Shown here: positions 34,552-43,025 of the stretch, one piece after another
Numbering within the stretch: the stretch's first letter is position 1
Layout of the letters: each line of letters starts with the position of its first letter
Assembly: GCA_019510305.1 (NCBI GenBank)
Contig: JAEKKN010000052.1
Location: 1-53,433, forward strand
Direction: 5' to 3'
Source: Microbacterium sp.
Lineage (GTDB): Bacteria > Actinomycetota > Actinomycetes > Actinomycetales > Microbacteriaceae
Length of the DNA: 53,433 nucleotides
The notes under the pieces: model-generated
Database searches by the model: none
Told to the model about the DNA's origin: nothing
What the model saw: only the letters and a program-made list of their open reading frames with translations
Made by a program: the position numbers and the translations under genes

Positions 34552-36776
34552 CACTCGCGACCACCCTTCCCTACCAGGATTCCGCCCTCTCGATCCCCGA
34601 GCGGGTCGCCGACCTGCTCTCGCGCATGACCGTCGAGGAGAAGGTCGGGCAGATGCTGCAGCTCGACGCCCGTGACGACCTCGACGATCACGTCATGCGG
34701 CGCATGGCGGGCTCGATCCTGCATACCTCTCCCGAGCGGCTGATCAGGGCGAACGAGCTCACCGCGCAGACCCGACTGCGGATTCCGCTGATCGTCGGTG
34801 AGGACTGCATTCACGGGCACTCGTTCTGGCCCGGCGCGACGATCTATCCGACTCAGCTCGGGATGGCGGCGTCGTGGGATGCCGAGCTGGTCGAGAGGGT
34901 GGCGCGCGCCACCGCCGTGGAGGTCGCCGTCACCGGCATCCACTGGACTTTCTCGCCCGTGCTGTGCATCGCCCGCGACCTGCGCTGGGGGCGCATCAGC
35001 GAGACCTTCGGCGAAGACCCCTTCCTGATCGGAGAGCTCGCCTCGGCGATGGTGCGCGGCTATCAGGGCGACGGCCTCGCCGACCCCACCGCGATCCTTG
35101 CGACGGCGAAGCACTTCGCCGGCTACTCCGAGACACAGGGCGGACGCGACGCCAGTGAGGCCGACATCTCCCGCCGCAAGCTCCGCTCGTGGTTCCTGCC
35201 GCCGTTCGAGCGGGTCGCCCGCGAGGGATGCCGCACCTTCATGCTGGGCTACCAGACCACCGACGGCGTGCCGATCACGGTGAACGACTGGTTGCTCAGC
35301 GATGTGCTGCGCGGCGAGTGGGGGTACACAGGCACCCTCATCACCGACTGGGACAACATCGGCCGAATGGTGTGGGAGCAGCACGTGCAGCCCGACTACA
35401 CGCACGCGGCGGCCGCTGCCGTGAAGGCCGGCAACGACATGGTCATGAACACCCCTCTCTTCTTCGAGGGGGCGTTGGACGCGGTGGAGAAGGGGATGCT
35501 GTCGTCGGCGGACTTCGACGCCGCGGTCGCCCGCATCCTCACCCTGAAGTTCGAATTGGGACTGTTCGAGAACCCTCGGCTGCCGATGGACCAGGTGGAT
35601 GCCGTGGTCGGCAGCGCTGCGCACGCCGAACTCAACCTCGAGATCGCGCGGCGATCGATCGTGCTGCTCGAGAACGACGGGACATTGCCTCTTCGGTCGG
35701 CCGCGCCGCTGCGGGTCGCGGTCGTGGGGCCGCTGGCCGACGACGCGCAGACGCAGCTCGGCGACTGGGCCGGGGGCTCGGGTCAGGCCGGGTGGCTCGA
35801 CGCGCAGCCGCGCGAGATGATCACGACCGTGCTCGACGGGCTGAAGGCCGTCGACCGCTGGTCGGTGAGCTCTGCCGCCGGAGCCGACATCCTCACGTTC
35901 GAGAACGGTCCCGACGCCCTCGACCCCGTCCCGTGGGATCGGAAGTTCGTTCCGGCAGCGCCGGACCCCGAGCAGATCGCCGATGCGGTCGCGCTCGCCG
36001 CGGCATCCGACGTCGTCGTGGCCGTGGTGGGCGACCGTATCGAGCTCAACGGCGAGGGTCGCTCGACCGCGACGCTCGAGCTCCTCGGAGGGCAGAACGC
36101 TCTGCTCGATGCTGTGATCGCGACCGGCACGCCCGTCGTCGTGGTGCTGCTGGCCTCGAAGCCGCTCGTGCTGCCGGCATCCGTCTCGAAGGCGGCCGCC
36201 GTGATCTGGGCCGCGAACCCCGGGATGCAGGGGGGCCGCGCGCTGGCCGAGATCATCTCCGGCGCGGTCGAGCCGTCGGGACGGCTGCCGATCTCGTTCG
36301 CACGTCACGTCGGCCAGCAGCCGACCTATTACAACCAGATCCGCGGTCAGCACGGCGATCGCTATGCCGACCTCACGCAGTCTCCGGCCTGGGCGTTCGG
36401 CGAGGGGCTGTCGTACACGACGGTCGCGTACTCCGAGTTGGCGCTGGAGTCGACCGCGCTCGGTCGCGGCGATTCGGTGGTCGCGCACGTGACGGTGACC
36501 AACACCGGTGCGCGCGCGGTGCGCGAGACCGTGCAGGTCTACGTGCGGGATTCCGTGACGAGCGTCAGCTGGACCGACAAGGAGCTCAAGGCGTACCGCC
36601 AGGTCGACCTCGCCCCCGGCGAATCGGCGCGGGTGCGCGTCGACCTTCCCGTCGCCGAGTGCACGATCGTGGATGCCGCGGGCGTACGCCTCGTGGAGGC
36701 GGGGGAGTTCGAGCTCCTCGTGGGCCCGAGCTCGCGCGACGAGGTGCTGCTGAGCGCGGGCTTCGCGGTGTCCTGA
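34548..36776 (+). CDS. GH3 beta-glucosidase (cytoplasmic)
   Basis: A 742-residue glycoside hydrolase of family 3 that cleaves beta-linked glucosides or xylosides from their non-reducing ends. The N-terminal barrel has VGEDCIHGHS (about residues 82-91), KHFAGYSETQGGRD (about 187-200) and the nucleophile Asp267 in ITDWDNIGRM. The second domain (about 370-640) and a C-terminal fibronectin III-like domain complete the BglX layout. There is no signal peptide, so it acts on sugars imported by the transporter whose last gene it overlaps (ATGA). Length is normal. Confidence 0.95.
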   Translation: MTLATTLPYQDSALSIPERVADLLSRMTVEEKVGQMLQLDARDDLDDHVMRRMAGSILHTSPERLIRANELTAQTRLRIPLIVGEDCIHGHSFWPGATIYPTQLGMAASWDAELVERVARATAVEVAVTGIHWTFSPVLCIARDLRWGRISETFGEDPFLIGELASAMVRGYQGDGLADPTAILATAKHFAGYSETQGGRDASEADISRRKLRSWFLPPFERVAREGCRTFMLGYQTTDGVPITVNDWLLSDVLRGEWGYTGTLITDWDNIGRMVWEQHVQPDYTHAAAAAVKAGNDMVMNTPLFFEGALDAVEKGMLSSADFDAAVARILTLKFELGLFENPRLPMDQVDAVVGSAAHAELNLEIARRSIVLLENDGTLPLRSAAPLRVAVVGPLADDAQTQLGDWAGGSGQAGWLDAQPREMITTVLDGLKAVDRWSVSSAAGADILTFENGPDALDPVPWDRKFVPAAPDPEQIADAVALAAASDVVVAVVGDRIELNGEGRSTATLELLGGQNALLDAVIATGTPVVVVLLASKPLVLPASVSKAAAVIWAANPGMQGGRALAEIISGAVEPSGRLPISFARHVGQQPTYYNQIRGQHGDRYADLTQSPAWAFGEGLSYTTVAYSELALESTALGRGDSVVAHVTVTNTGARAVRETVQVYVRDSVTSVSWTDKELKAYRQVDLAPGESARVRVDLPVAECTIVDAAGVRLVEAGEFELLVGPSSRDEVLLSAGFAVS

Positions 36777-36805
36777 CCCCGCGGCGTCGTCGGGGAGGGG
36801 GCGGC

Positions 36806-37276
36806 TCAGTCCTCGCGCAGCCGCTGCGGGCCGACACCCTGACTGCCGAGCGCGTCATCGGGGTTAAGCAACCCGCACGCCTTCATCGACAGGCAGCCGC
36901 AGCCGATGCATCCGGTCAGCTCGCGCTCGAGCCGCTCGATGCCCTCGCGGCGCTTCTCGAGCTCGCGCTTCCAGCGGCGCGACGCGCGCTGCCAATCGGC
37001 ATGGCTCGGAGTCTGGGTGAGCGGAACGTCGGCGAAGGCGTCCTGCACATCGGCCAGCGGGATGCCGAGGCGCTTCGCGACCGTGATGAGCGAGACCCGG
37101 CGCAGCATGTGCCGGGCGTACCGCCGCTGATTCCCGGGGGTGCGGGTCGACGCGATGAGGCCGAGATTCTCGTAGAAGTGCAGAGCAGATGCGGCGACGC
37201 CCGTGCGCCGGGTCATCTCTCCGATCGTGAGCGGCTCGTCGGGGCCGTGCGCGGCGTGATCGGCGGCGTCATCCAT
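36806..37276 (-). CDS. soxR: SoxR redox-sensing MerR-family regulator
   Basis: A 156-residue MerR-type activator with a [2Fe-2S] cluster oxidised by redox-cycling compounds. The helix-turn-helix is LTIGEMTRRTGVAASALHFYENLGLI (about residues 16-41), a long dimer helix follows, and the cluster motif CIGCGCLSMKAC (about 120-131) is intact. The open frame extends upstream, but the ATG at 37276 with AAGGA before it begins the conserved part. It is divergent from a flavin reductase-SOD operon, with one canonical sox box between them. In actinobacteria SoxR mostly controls redox enzymes and pumps rather than soxS. Confidence 0.95.
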   Translation of the reverse strand: MDDAADHAAHGPDEPLTIGEMTRRTGVAASALHFYENLGLIASTRTPGNQRRYARHMLRRVSLITVAKRLGIPLADVQDAFADVPLTQTPSHADWQRASRRWKRELEKRREGIERLERELTGCIGCGCLSMKACGLLNPDDALGSQGVGPQRLRED

Positions 37277-37295
37277 CCGGCATCCTTCCCTCGAT

Positions 37296-37326
37296 TTGAT
37301 CTCAAGTGTACTTGAGGTTTTAGCGT
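37296..37326 (+). promoter_or_regulatory. SoxR box in a 19-bp-spacer promoter
   Basis: CTCAAGT-GT-ACTTGAG (37301-37316) matches the known sox box. It sits between TTGATC (-35, 37296-37301) and TAGCGT (-10, 37321-37326), a 19-bp spacer as expected of MerR-family promoters. The predicted start coincides with the GTG at 37334, so the mRNA is probably leaderless. Confidence 0.88.
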
Positions 37327-37333
37327 TGCTGAT

Positions 37334-37855
37334 GTGACCCGAACTTCCACGACCCTTACCCCGGCGCCCATCCCCTCGGATGTCGGCGAGCAGATGAAGT
37401 CGGCCTTCCGGCAGCATCCGTCCGGCGTCGCGATCATCACCGCGATGAGCGCGTCAGGACCGGTCGGCCTCACCGCTTCGAGTGTGGCGTCCGTCGCCGT
37501 CGACCCCGCGGCGATCGTGTTCTCGGTGACGCGGGCGACAGGAAGCGCCGGTGCGATCCTCGCCGCAGACAGCTTCGTCGTGCATCTCATCGACGACGAG
37601 CACTCCGAGCTCGCGGAGAGCTTCGCCGTGAGCGGCGGGGAGCGCTTCACGCCCGAACAGGGCTGGAGTGCGCTCCCGACCGGCGAGCCCCACCTGCAGG
37701 CTGCTCGCGTCGCTCTGCGCTGCCGCCCGATCCAGACCGTGCCGGTCGGATCCTCCACTGTCGTCATCGCCGAGGTCGTCGAAGTGACCGAGGGTCGTCC
37801 AGGGCGCCCCCTCGTGTATGTCGATCGCCGGTTCCGCGCCCTTCCGCACGACTGA
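37334..37855 (+). CDS. Flavin reductase-like protein (HpaC family)
   Basis: A 173-residue FMN-binding split-barrel protein of the flavin reductase family. Landmarks are [11 protein letters not shown] (about residues 27-37), [21 protein letters not shown] (about 45-65), the [18 protein letters not shown] segment (about 80-97) and a C-terminal [11 protein letters not shown]. Such enzymes give reduced flavin to partner oxygenases or reduce nitro/quinone compounds. The gene is directly controlled by a sox box and precedes sodA by 28 bp, so it is part of the oxidative stress response. Confidence 0.92.
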   Translation: MTRTSTTLTPAPIPSDVGEQMKSAFRQHPSGVAIITAMSASGPVGLTASSVASVAVDPAAIVFSVTRATGSAGAILAADSFVVHLIDDEHSELAESFAVSGGERFTPEQGWSALPTGEPHLQAARVALRCRPIQTVPVGSSTVVIAEVVEVTEGRPGRPLVYVDRRFRALPHD

Positions 37856-37883
37856 TCCGCAGAGCCCATCCGAGAGGAAGACC

Positions 37884-38513
37884 ATGTCCGTTCCCTACAC
37901 ACTCCCCGAGCTGCCGTACGACTATTCGGCGCTGGCCCCGCACATCTCCGGCACGATCATGGAGCTGCATCACTCCAAGCACCACCAGGCCTACGTCACC
38001 GGCGCGAACACCGCCCTCGAGCAGCTCGCCGCCGCTCGCGAGTCGGGCGATCTGTCAGCCGTGAACAAGCTCGAGAAGGACCTCGCCTTCAATCTGGGCG
38101 GCCACATCAATCACTCCGTGTTCTGGGAGAACCTCTCGCCCGACGGCGGCGGATCGCCCGAGGGCGAGCTCGCCGCGGCGATCGACGACTCCTTCGGATC
38201 GCTCGACGCCTTCCGCGCGCACTTCACCGCCACGGCTCTCGGCGTGCAGGGGTCGGGCTGGGCAGTGCTCGCGTGGGACAGCGTCGGCGAACGCCCCGTC
38301 GTGTTCCAGCTCTTCGATCAGCAGGGAAATGTGCCGCTCGGCGTGACGCCGCTGCTGCAGCTCGACGTCTGGGAGCACGCGTACTACCTTGACTACCGCA
38401 ACGTGCGCGCCGACTACGTGAAGGCGTTCTGGGAGATCGTCAACTGGCCCGACGTGCAGCGGCGGTTCCTGGCCGCGCAGGCGGCGACGAAGGGGCTCGT
38501 CGTCGCACGCTGA
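37884..38513 (+). CDS. sodA: Superoxide dismutase, Fe/Mn type
   Basis: A 209-residue cytoplasmic superoxide dismutase. Metal ligands are visible in [14 protein letters not shown] (about His27), [14 protein letters not shown] (about His80) and [20 protein letters not shown] (Asp and His, about 164-168). The [17 protein letters not shown] start is typical, and GAGAGGAAG precedes the ATG at 37884. The [11 protein letters not shown] and FDQQGN segments are seen in Mn or cambialistic enzymes; metal choice cannot be settled by eye. It lies 28 bp after the flavin reductase gene and is probably on the same SoxR-controlled transcript. Confidence 0.97.
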   Translation: MSVPYTLPELPYDYSALAPHISGTIMELHHSKHHQAYVTGANTALEQLAAARESGDLSAVNKLEKDLAFNLGGHINHSVFWENLSPDGGGSPEGELAAAIDDSFGSLDAFRAHFTATALGVQGSGWAVLAWDSVGERPVVFQLFDQQGNVPLGVTPLLQLDVWEHAYYLDYRNVRADYVKAFWEIVNWPDVQRRFLAAQAATKGLVVAR

Positions 38514-38549
38514 GGGATTCCCCCTGGGCGTTGCGTGTGTGCTCCGGCG

Positions 38550-38649
38550 TTCCGGTCGCAGTTCGTGCCGCTTCCGTCATCCCCGCCCTGTTCCAGTCGC
38601 AGTTCGTGCCGCTTCGAAGCCGATGAGACGGCACGAACTGCGACCGGAA
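38550..38649. repeat. Three-copy 21-bp repeat (two direct, one inverted) between sodA and arsC
   Basis: TTCCGGTCGCAGTTCGTGCC plus G at 38550-38570 is repeated with one change at 38591-38611 and exactly, in inverted form, at 38629-38649. The outer or inner pair can fold into a hairpin between two convergent genes. Confidence 0.85.
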
Positions 38650-38668
38650 GACGGGCTCCCGCGGTCGC

Positions 38669-39079
38669 TCAGGGCAGCAGCTCGCTCGTGAGCTGCTCGA
38701 TCCGGCGGCGGATCTCGTCGCGGATCGGGCGCATCGCATCGATGCCCTGACCTGCCGGGTCGTCGAGCGTCCAGTCCTCGTAGCGCTTGCCCGGGAAGAA
38801 CGGGCAGGCGTCGCCGCAGCCCATCGTGATCACCACGTCGGACGCCTGCACGGCCTCCGTCGTGAGCACCTTGGGCTGCTCTGCGGTGATGTCGATGCCG
38901 AGCTCGCCCATCGCCTCGACGGCGATCGGGTTGATCTGCTCAGCCGGCATCGAGCCCGCCGAGCGGACCTCGATGCGGTCGCCGGCGATGTCGCGCAGGA
39001 ATCCTGCGGCCATCTGCGAACGGCCGGCGTTGTGCACGCAGACGAAGAGCACGGAGGGTTTGGCGGACGTGTCGGTCAT
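38669..39079 (-). CDS. arsC: Arsenate reductase, low-molecular-weight phosphatase fold
   Basis: A 136-residue reductase that converts arsenate to arsenite. The catalytic loop is FVCVHNAGRSQ with Cys14 and Arg20 (CX5R). GCGDACPFFPGKRYEDWTLDDPAG (about residues 89-112) carries further cysteines and the Asp of the D-P loop. This class in actinobacteria works with thioredoxin or mycothiol/mycoredoxin. The ATG at 39079 overlaps the upstream flavoprotein stop by 4 nt, so the two form an operon under ArsR control. Confidence 0.95.
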   Translation of the reverse strand: MTDTSAKPSVLFVCVHNAGRSQMAAGFLRDIAGDRIEVRSAGSMPAEQINPIAVEAMGELGIDITAEQPKVLTTEAVQASDVVITMGCGDACPFFPGKRYEDWTLDDPAGQGIDAMRPIRDEIRRRIEQLTSELLP

Positions 39080-40407
39080 CGTGACTCCAGGATAAGGGCG
39101 GATGCGGGGGCAGCGGCGACCGGACGTGAGCCGATCTGCGGGACGGCGGGGGCGGCGCAGCATCCACTCGACGACTCGTCGAAGTCTCCTGCGCCGCCGC
39201 AGACTCCGGTGTCAGGGAGGGCGAGTTCGTTGCGGGCCGCCGCCTCGTGGTCGCCCGCGAGGTGTGCGACGACGCTGCGCACCTGCTCGAAGCCGGTCAG
39301 GGCGAGGAACGTCGGAGCGCGCCCGTACGACTTCGCGCCGACGATGAACAGTCCCTGCTCGGGCTGGGCGAGTTGTCGTGCGCCGGTCGCGGCGACCGAC
39401 CCGCAGGAGTGGATGTTCGGATCGATGTCGGCCGCGATTCCCGCGACGGCGTCGAGCGACGCATCCAGGTCGATGCGCAGTTCGCGCAGGATCGCGGTGT
39501 CGGGGCGGAACCCGGTGAGCGCGAAGACCTGCGTGACCCCGGTCACCTCGCGGCCGTCCTCGGCGCGGATCGTCAGCAGATCGGATGCATCGTCGAACGC
39601 GGCCACGCGGAACCCGGCCACCACGTCGACGACGCCCGACTCGATCATCCTTCGGGCGCGGGATCCGAGGGCTGCTCGCTCCGGAAGTTCGTCGGCTGCG
39701 CCGCCGCCGAAGACGTTCGACACGCTGCCGCGACGGAGCAGCCAGGTGATCCGCGTGCCGGGCGCTCGGCGCGCAAGCTCGCTCAATCTCAGCACGGTGT
39801 GGGTCGCCGAGTGGCCGGCGCCGACGACCACCACGTGGGCCCCGGCGAGGCCTGTGACCTCATCGGGGATCCGATAGGAGATGCGATGGGATGCTGTGGC
39901 TTCACCGACCGCCGGGAATCCGTCGGCGCCGGCGGGATTGGGCAGCGTCCACGTACCGCTCGCATCGATCACGGCGCGGGCGAGCAGGCGGTCCTCGCCG
40001 CCGTCGCGATCACGGGTGTGCACGACGAAGGGCTGGCTCTTCCGGCCGGCATCCACGATCTTGTCCCGCCCCTGGCGCGCGATGCCCGTGACCGTTGTGC
40101 CGTAGCGGACACGGTCTCCCAGGGCGGCGGCGAGCGGGGTCAGGTAGTCGCACACCCATTCGGCCCCCGTGGGATAGCCCGAAGCGGGGGCGGTCCATCC
40201 GGTGGGCTCGAGGATGCGGCGGGCGGCGGCATCTGTCAGCTCTGGCCATGCCGAGAACAGGCGCACATGGCCCCACTCTGCGACCGCAGCTCCTGCGCGC
40301 TCGCCCTTCTCGACCACGACCACGTCGAGACCCCGCTCGGTGAGATGCGCCGCGGCGGCGAGCCCCTGCGGTCCTGCTCCGACGACGACGACCGGCGGCT
40401 GGGACAT
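39076..40407 (-). CDS. FAD-dependent oxidoreductase of an arsenic-resistance operon, with cysteine-rich tail
   Basis: A 443-residue flavoprotein of the monooxygenase/lysine-hydroxylase-like group. FAD binding is shown by VVVVGAGPQGLAAA (about residues 6-19), a second dinucleotide motif by VVVVGAGHSATHTVL (about 194-208), and FALTGFRPD is the ATGxxP-like block. The C-terminus has a cysteine-rich tail, TGVCGG...SSSGCCAAP (about 402-420), suited to binding arsenite or another soft metal. ATG at 40407 is preferred (GAGGA 6 nt upstream) over GTG at 40413. Similar genes occur in ars operons, where they are often called ArsO or NAD(P)-binding protein; the reaction is not established for this one. 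Confidence 0.9.
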   Translation of the reverse strand: MSQPPVVVVGAGPQGLAAAAHLTERGLDVVVVEKGERAGAAVAEWGHVRLFSAWPELTDAAARRILEPTGWTAPASGYPTGAEWVCDYLTPLAAALGDRVRYGTTVTGIARQGRDKIVDAGRKSQPFVVHTRDRDGGEDRLLARAVIDASGTWTLPNPAGADGFPAVGEATASHRISYRIPDEVTGLAGAHVVVVGAGHSATHTVLRLSELARRAPGTRITWLLRRGSVSNVFGGGAADELPERAALGSRARRMIESGVVDVVAGFRVAAFDDASDLLTIRAEDGREVTGVTQVFALTGFRPDTAILRELRIDLDASLDAVAGIAADIDPNIHSCGSVAATGARQLAQPEQGLFIVGAKSYGRAPTFLALTGFEQVRSVVAHLAGDHEAAARNELALPDTGVCGGAGDFDESSSGCCAAPAVPQIGSRPVAAAPASALILESR

Positions 40408-40420
40408 CAACACTCCTCAA

Positions 40421-40484
40421 ATCGAAATACTTCAATACGAGAAGCGTCGCGCATGTATCGAAGATTGTCAATACGTGTCATGAT
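40421..40484. promoter_or_regulatory. Two direct-repeat ArsR operators
   Basis: ATCGAAATACTTCAATACG (40421-40439) and ATCGAAGATTGTCAATACG (40457-40475) agree at 14 of 19 positions and are 36 bp apart. Each has ATCGAA/TTCAAT-type half-sites like known ArsR operators. The first covers the flavoprotein-arsC promoter; the second covers the arsR promoter, whose -10 may be CATGAT (40479-40484). Confidence 0.7.
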
Positions 40485-40490
40485 GTGAAT

Positions 40491-40841
40491 ATGAGCCTGC
40501 CGATGACCATTCAAGAGACCTCGTCGTCGTGCTGCACGCCTTCGCTGTCGTCGTCGGTGACGACCGAAGACGCCGAGCGCATCGCTCACGTCTTCAAGGC
40601 GCTGGGCGACCCGACCCGGGTGCGGCTGATGTCGCTGATCGCCGCGGCTGAGGGCGGAGAGGCGTGCATCTGCGACCTCATCGAGCCAGTCGGGCTCTCG
40701 CAGGGCACCGTGTCGCACCATATGAAGCTCCTCGCCGAGGCCGGTCTCGTCACGCGCGAGCAGCGCGGCAAGTGGGCGTACTTCGCGCTCGCGGACGGCG
40801 GCCTGGAGGGGGTCGCAGAGTCGCTTCGCATGCTGCGCTGA
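40491..40841 (+). CDS. arsR: ArsR-family metalloregulator
   Basis: A 116-residue winged-helix repressor. FKALGDPTRVRLMSLI (about residues 34-49), EACICDLIEPVGLSQGTVSHHMKLLAEAGLV (about 57-87) and a C-terminal strand form the ArsR fold. The cysteines of ACICDL lie in helix alpha-3, the classical arsenite site, and a Cys pair (SSSCCTPS) near residues 10-11 may be an additional ligand. The ATG at 40491 is chosen; GTG at 40485 is possible. It is divergent from the flavoprotein-arsC operon and very likely represses both directions until arsenite binds. Confidence 0.94.
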   Translation: MSLPMTIQETSSSCCTPSLSSSVTTEDAERIAHVFKALGDPTRVRLMSLIAAAEGGEACICDLIEPVGLSQGTVSHHMKLLAEAGLVTREQRGKWAYFALADGGLEGVAESLRMLR

Positions 40842-40848
40842 GCGCTGA

Positions 40849-40895
40849 GCGCTGCATCCGTCCGCCGTGCGTCGGGCGCTGCATCCGTCCGCTGT
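40849..40895. repeat. Direct repeat of 20 bp between arsR and trkA/ktrA
   Basis: GCGCTGCATCCGTCCGCCGT (40849-40868) recurs with one change at 40876-40895, a 27-bp period. It lies between convergent genes. No function is apparent. Confidence 0.7.
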
Positions 40896-40938
40896 CGCCG
40901 AGCGCCGGTCGCGGCATCCTCTGCGCTCCCGAGGTTCC

Positions 40939-41634
40939 TCAGCGCAGCTGCGCGAACCTCTCGACGTTCGAGGTCGGGCCGACCACGAGCAGGGTGTCTC
41001 CCTCGTGCAGCACGGTGTCGGCCTCGGCATTGCGCCACTCGCCGAGCGCGGGCCGGTAGGCGGCGACGGTGACGCCGTGGGTCGCGCGGACGCCGCCCTG
41101 GGTCAGGGTGATGCCGTGCAGGTGCTGCGGAGCGACAGTCTTCACGATCGCGTAGCCCCGGTCGATCTCGAGGTAGTCGGCGGCCGCGCCGCGCACCAGA
41201 TGGGCCACGCGGCGGCCCATGTCCTTCTCCGGGTAGACGACCTTGTGCACGCCCAGCTGCTCGAGCACCGCGCCGTGCCGCTCGTCGATCGCCTTGGCCC
41301 AGATCACCGGAACCTCGAGCTGAAGCAGCAGGGAGGCGGTGAGGATCGACGCGGTGATGTCCGATCCGATCGCGACAACGACCCGGTCGAACTCGCCGAT
41401 CGCCAGTTGCTGCAGCACGTCGAGGCGCGTCGAGTCCGCGCGGACGACCTGGGTCAGCTGGGCGTTGAGCGACTGGACGATCGCCTCGTCCGAGTCGATG
41501 CCGAGCACCTCGGTCTCTGACGCCATCAACTCCAGCGCCAGCGAGGTGCCGAATCGTCCGAGTCCGATGACCGCGACCGAGTCGGCCTCGGCGATGCGGC
41601 GGGCGTCCTGTCCGAACGAGAGAAACTTGGGCAC
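40939..41634 (-). CDS. ktrA: Potassium uptake regulatory subunit TrkA/KtrA (RCK)
   Basis: A 231-residue cytoplasmic gating protein. The RCK_N Rossmann domain begins VAVIGLGRFGTSLALEL (about residues 20-36) with GxGxxG for nucleotide; ADSTRLDVLQQLAI and VVVAIGSDITASILTA follow. The RCK_C domain (about 150-225; ...HEGDTLLVVGP) may bind a ligand such as c-di-AMP. One RCK unit and this length are KtrA-like rather than the double-length TrkA. It lies 22 bp after the channel gene in the same direction. Confidence 0.93.
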   Translation of the reverse strand: MPKFLSFGQDARRIAEADSVAVIGLGRFGTSLALELMASETEVLGIDSDEAIVQSLNAQLTQVVRADSTRLDVLQQLAIGEFDRVVVAIGSDITASILTASLLLQLEVPVIWAKAIDERHGAVLEQLGVHKVVYPEKDMGRRVAHLVRGAAADYLEIDRGYAIVKTVAPQHLHGITLTQGGVRATHGVTVAAYRPALGEWRNAEADTVLHEGDTLLVVGPTSNVERFAQLR

Positions 41635-41656
41635 GGGGAGTCCTTTCCTGATGCGA

Positions 41657-43018
41657 TCAGCCGATCGCGGGGCGTTCCTTCGGCAGCTCGTAGGCGACGG
41701 GTCGCTCCCGGAACGCGAGAGCGGTGCCCAGCGTGAGCGGGCCGAGCCGACCGAGGAACATGAGAAGGATGAGGATGACCTGCGCGGCGTCGGGAAGCAC
41801 GGCGGTGATGCCCGTCGACATGCCCACGGTACCGAACGCAGACACGACTTCGAACAGCACGCGGTCGAGGTCGAGGTCGGTCATGGCGAGGATGGCGATC
41901 ACCGCCGCCATGACGGCGCCGATGGCGACGAGCACGACCGTGATGGCCTCGCGGTGCACCGCCCGCGAGAGCCGCTTCCCGAAGACGTTCACAGTGCCGC
42001 TGCCCCGCAGCTCCGCCCACATGATGAAGAACAGCACGGCGAACGTGGTGACCTTGATCCCGCCGGCCGTGCCGGCGGGTCCGCCGCCGATGAGCATCAG
42101 CACGTCCGTGCCGAGCCAGGTCTCGTCGTGCATCTGCGCGACGTCGACCGAGTTGAAGCCGGCGGTGCGCGCCTGCACAGAGTGGAAGAAACTCGCCAGC
42201 ACGCGCGAAGCCGGGTCGAGAGGACCGAGCGTTCCGGGGTTCTCCCACTCCACCAGCGCCGTGTAGACGGTTCCCCCGGCGAGAAGCACGGCGGTGCCTG
42301 CGAGCACGATGCGCGTGTTCATCGTCCAGTGCAGCGGGACGCGCAGTTCGCGACGGAGCTGTCGCAGAACCGGGAAGCCGAGGCCGCCCAGGATGATCGC
42401 GGCCGAGATCGGCAGGCACACCCACGGGTCGGAGACGAAGCCCATCAGGCTGTCGGTGTACAGAGCGAAGCCGGCGTTGTTGAACGACGAGACGGCGTGG
42501 AAGACGGCGTGCCAGGCGGCGCGGCCGACGTCGTAGCCGTATCCGGTCAGGAAGCGCACGAACAGCACGGCCGCGACCGCGGCTTCGATCGTGAGAGTGG
42601 TGACGAGGATGCCGACGGCGAGGCCGCGCAGGTCTCCCACGCCCTGGGCCTTGGTCTCCGCGCCGGTAATGATCCGCGACCGCACCGAGAGCCGCCGCGC
42701 GAGCGCCAGCCCGATCAGGGCCGCGAAGAGCATGATCCCGAGCCCGCCGATCTGGATGAGCGCGAGGATGACGACCTTGCCGAACGGACTCCAGTAGACG
42801 GCCGTGTCGACGACGATGAGCCCGGTGACGCAGACGGCCGACGTCGACGTGAAGAGCGCGTCGATGAATCCCGTCCAGACGCCCTCGGCCGACGACGCGG
42901 GCAGCATCAGAAGAACGGTGCCGATCAGGATCGTGAACCCGAAGCCGCTGGCGATCACCTGCGCGGGAGCGAGGCGTCGGAGCCGCAGACGGGAGCGGCG
43001 AGGCACTGCGGAGTTCAC
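41657..43018 (-). CDS. ktrB: Potassium transporter TrkH/KtrB channel subunit
   Basis: A 453-residue SKT-family potassium (or sodium-potassium) channel with four M1-P-M2 repeats. The four filter segments are TSTSAVCVTGL (about residues 56-66), SSFNNAGFALY (about 178-188), QARTAGFNSVD (about 290-300) and SAFGTVGMSTG (about 400-410), each with its glycine. The intramembrane loop GGGPAGTAGGIKVTT is present. The GTG at 43018 has TACTGT (43031-43026) 7 nt upstream, so a leaderless mRNA is likely. It heads a two-gene operon with the RCK subunit. Confidence 0.95.
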   Translation of the reverse strand: MNSAVPRRSRLRLRRLAPAQVIASGFGFTILIGTVLLMLPASSAEGVWTGFIDALFTSTSAVCVTGLIVVDTAVYWSPFGKVVILALIQIGGLGIMLFAALIGLALARRLSVRSRIITGAETKAQGVGDLRGLAVGILVTTLTIEAAVAAVLFVRFLTGYGYDVGRAAWHAVFHAVSSFNNAGFALYTDSLMGFVSDPWVCLPISAAIILGGLGFPVLRQLRRELRVPLHWTMNTRIVLAGTAVLLAGGTVYTALVEWENPGTLGPLDPASRVLASFFHSVQARTAGFNSVDVAQMHDETWLGTDVLMLIGGGPAGTAGGIKVTTFAVLFFIMWAELRGSGTVNVFGKRLSRAVHREAITVVLVAIGAVMAAVIAILAMTDLDLDRVLFEVVSAFGTVGMSTGITAVLPDAAQVILILLMFLGRLGPLTLGTALAFRERPVAYELPKERPAIG

Positions 43019-43025
43019 TCCCCCG

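Noticed and set aside
40849..40895. Attachment site of a mobile element
   Set aside because: The 20-bp direct repeat has a 27-bp period with nothing between the copies, no integrase and no tRNA nearby.
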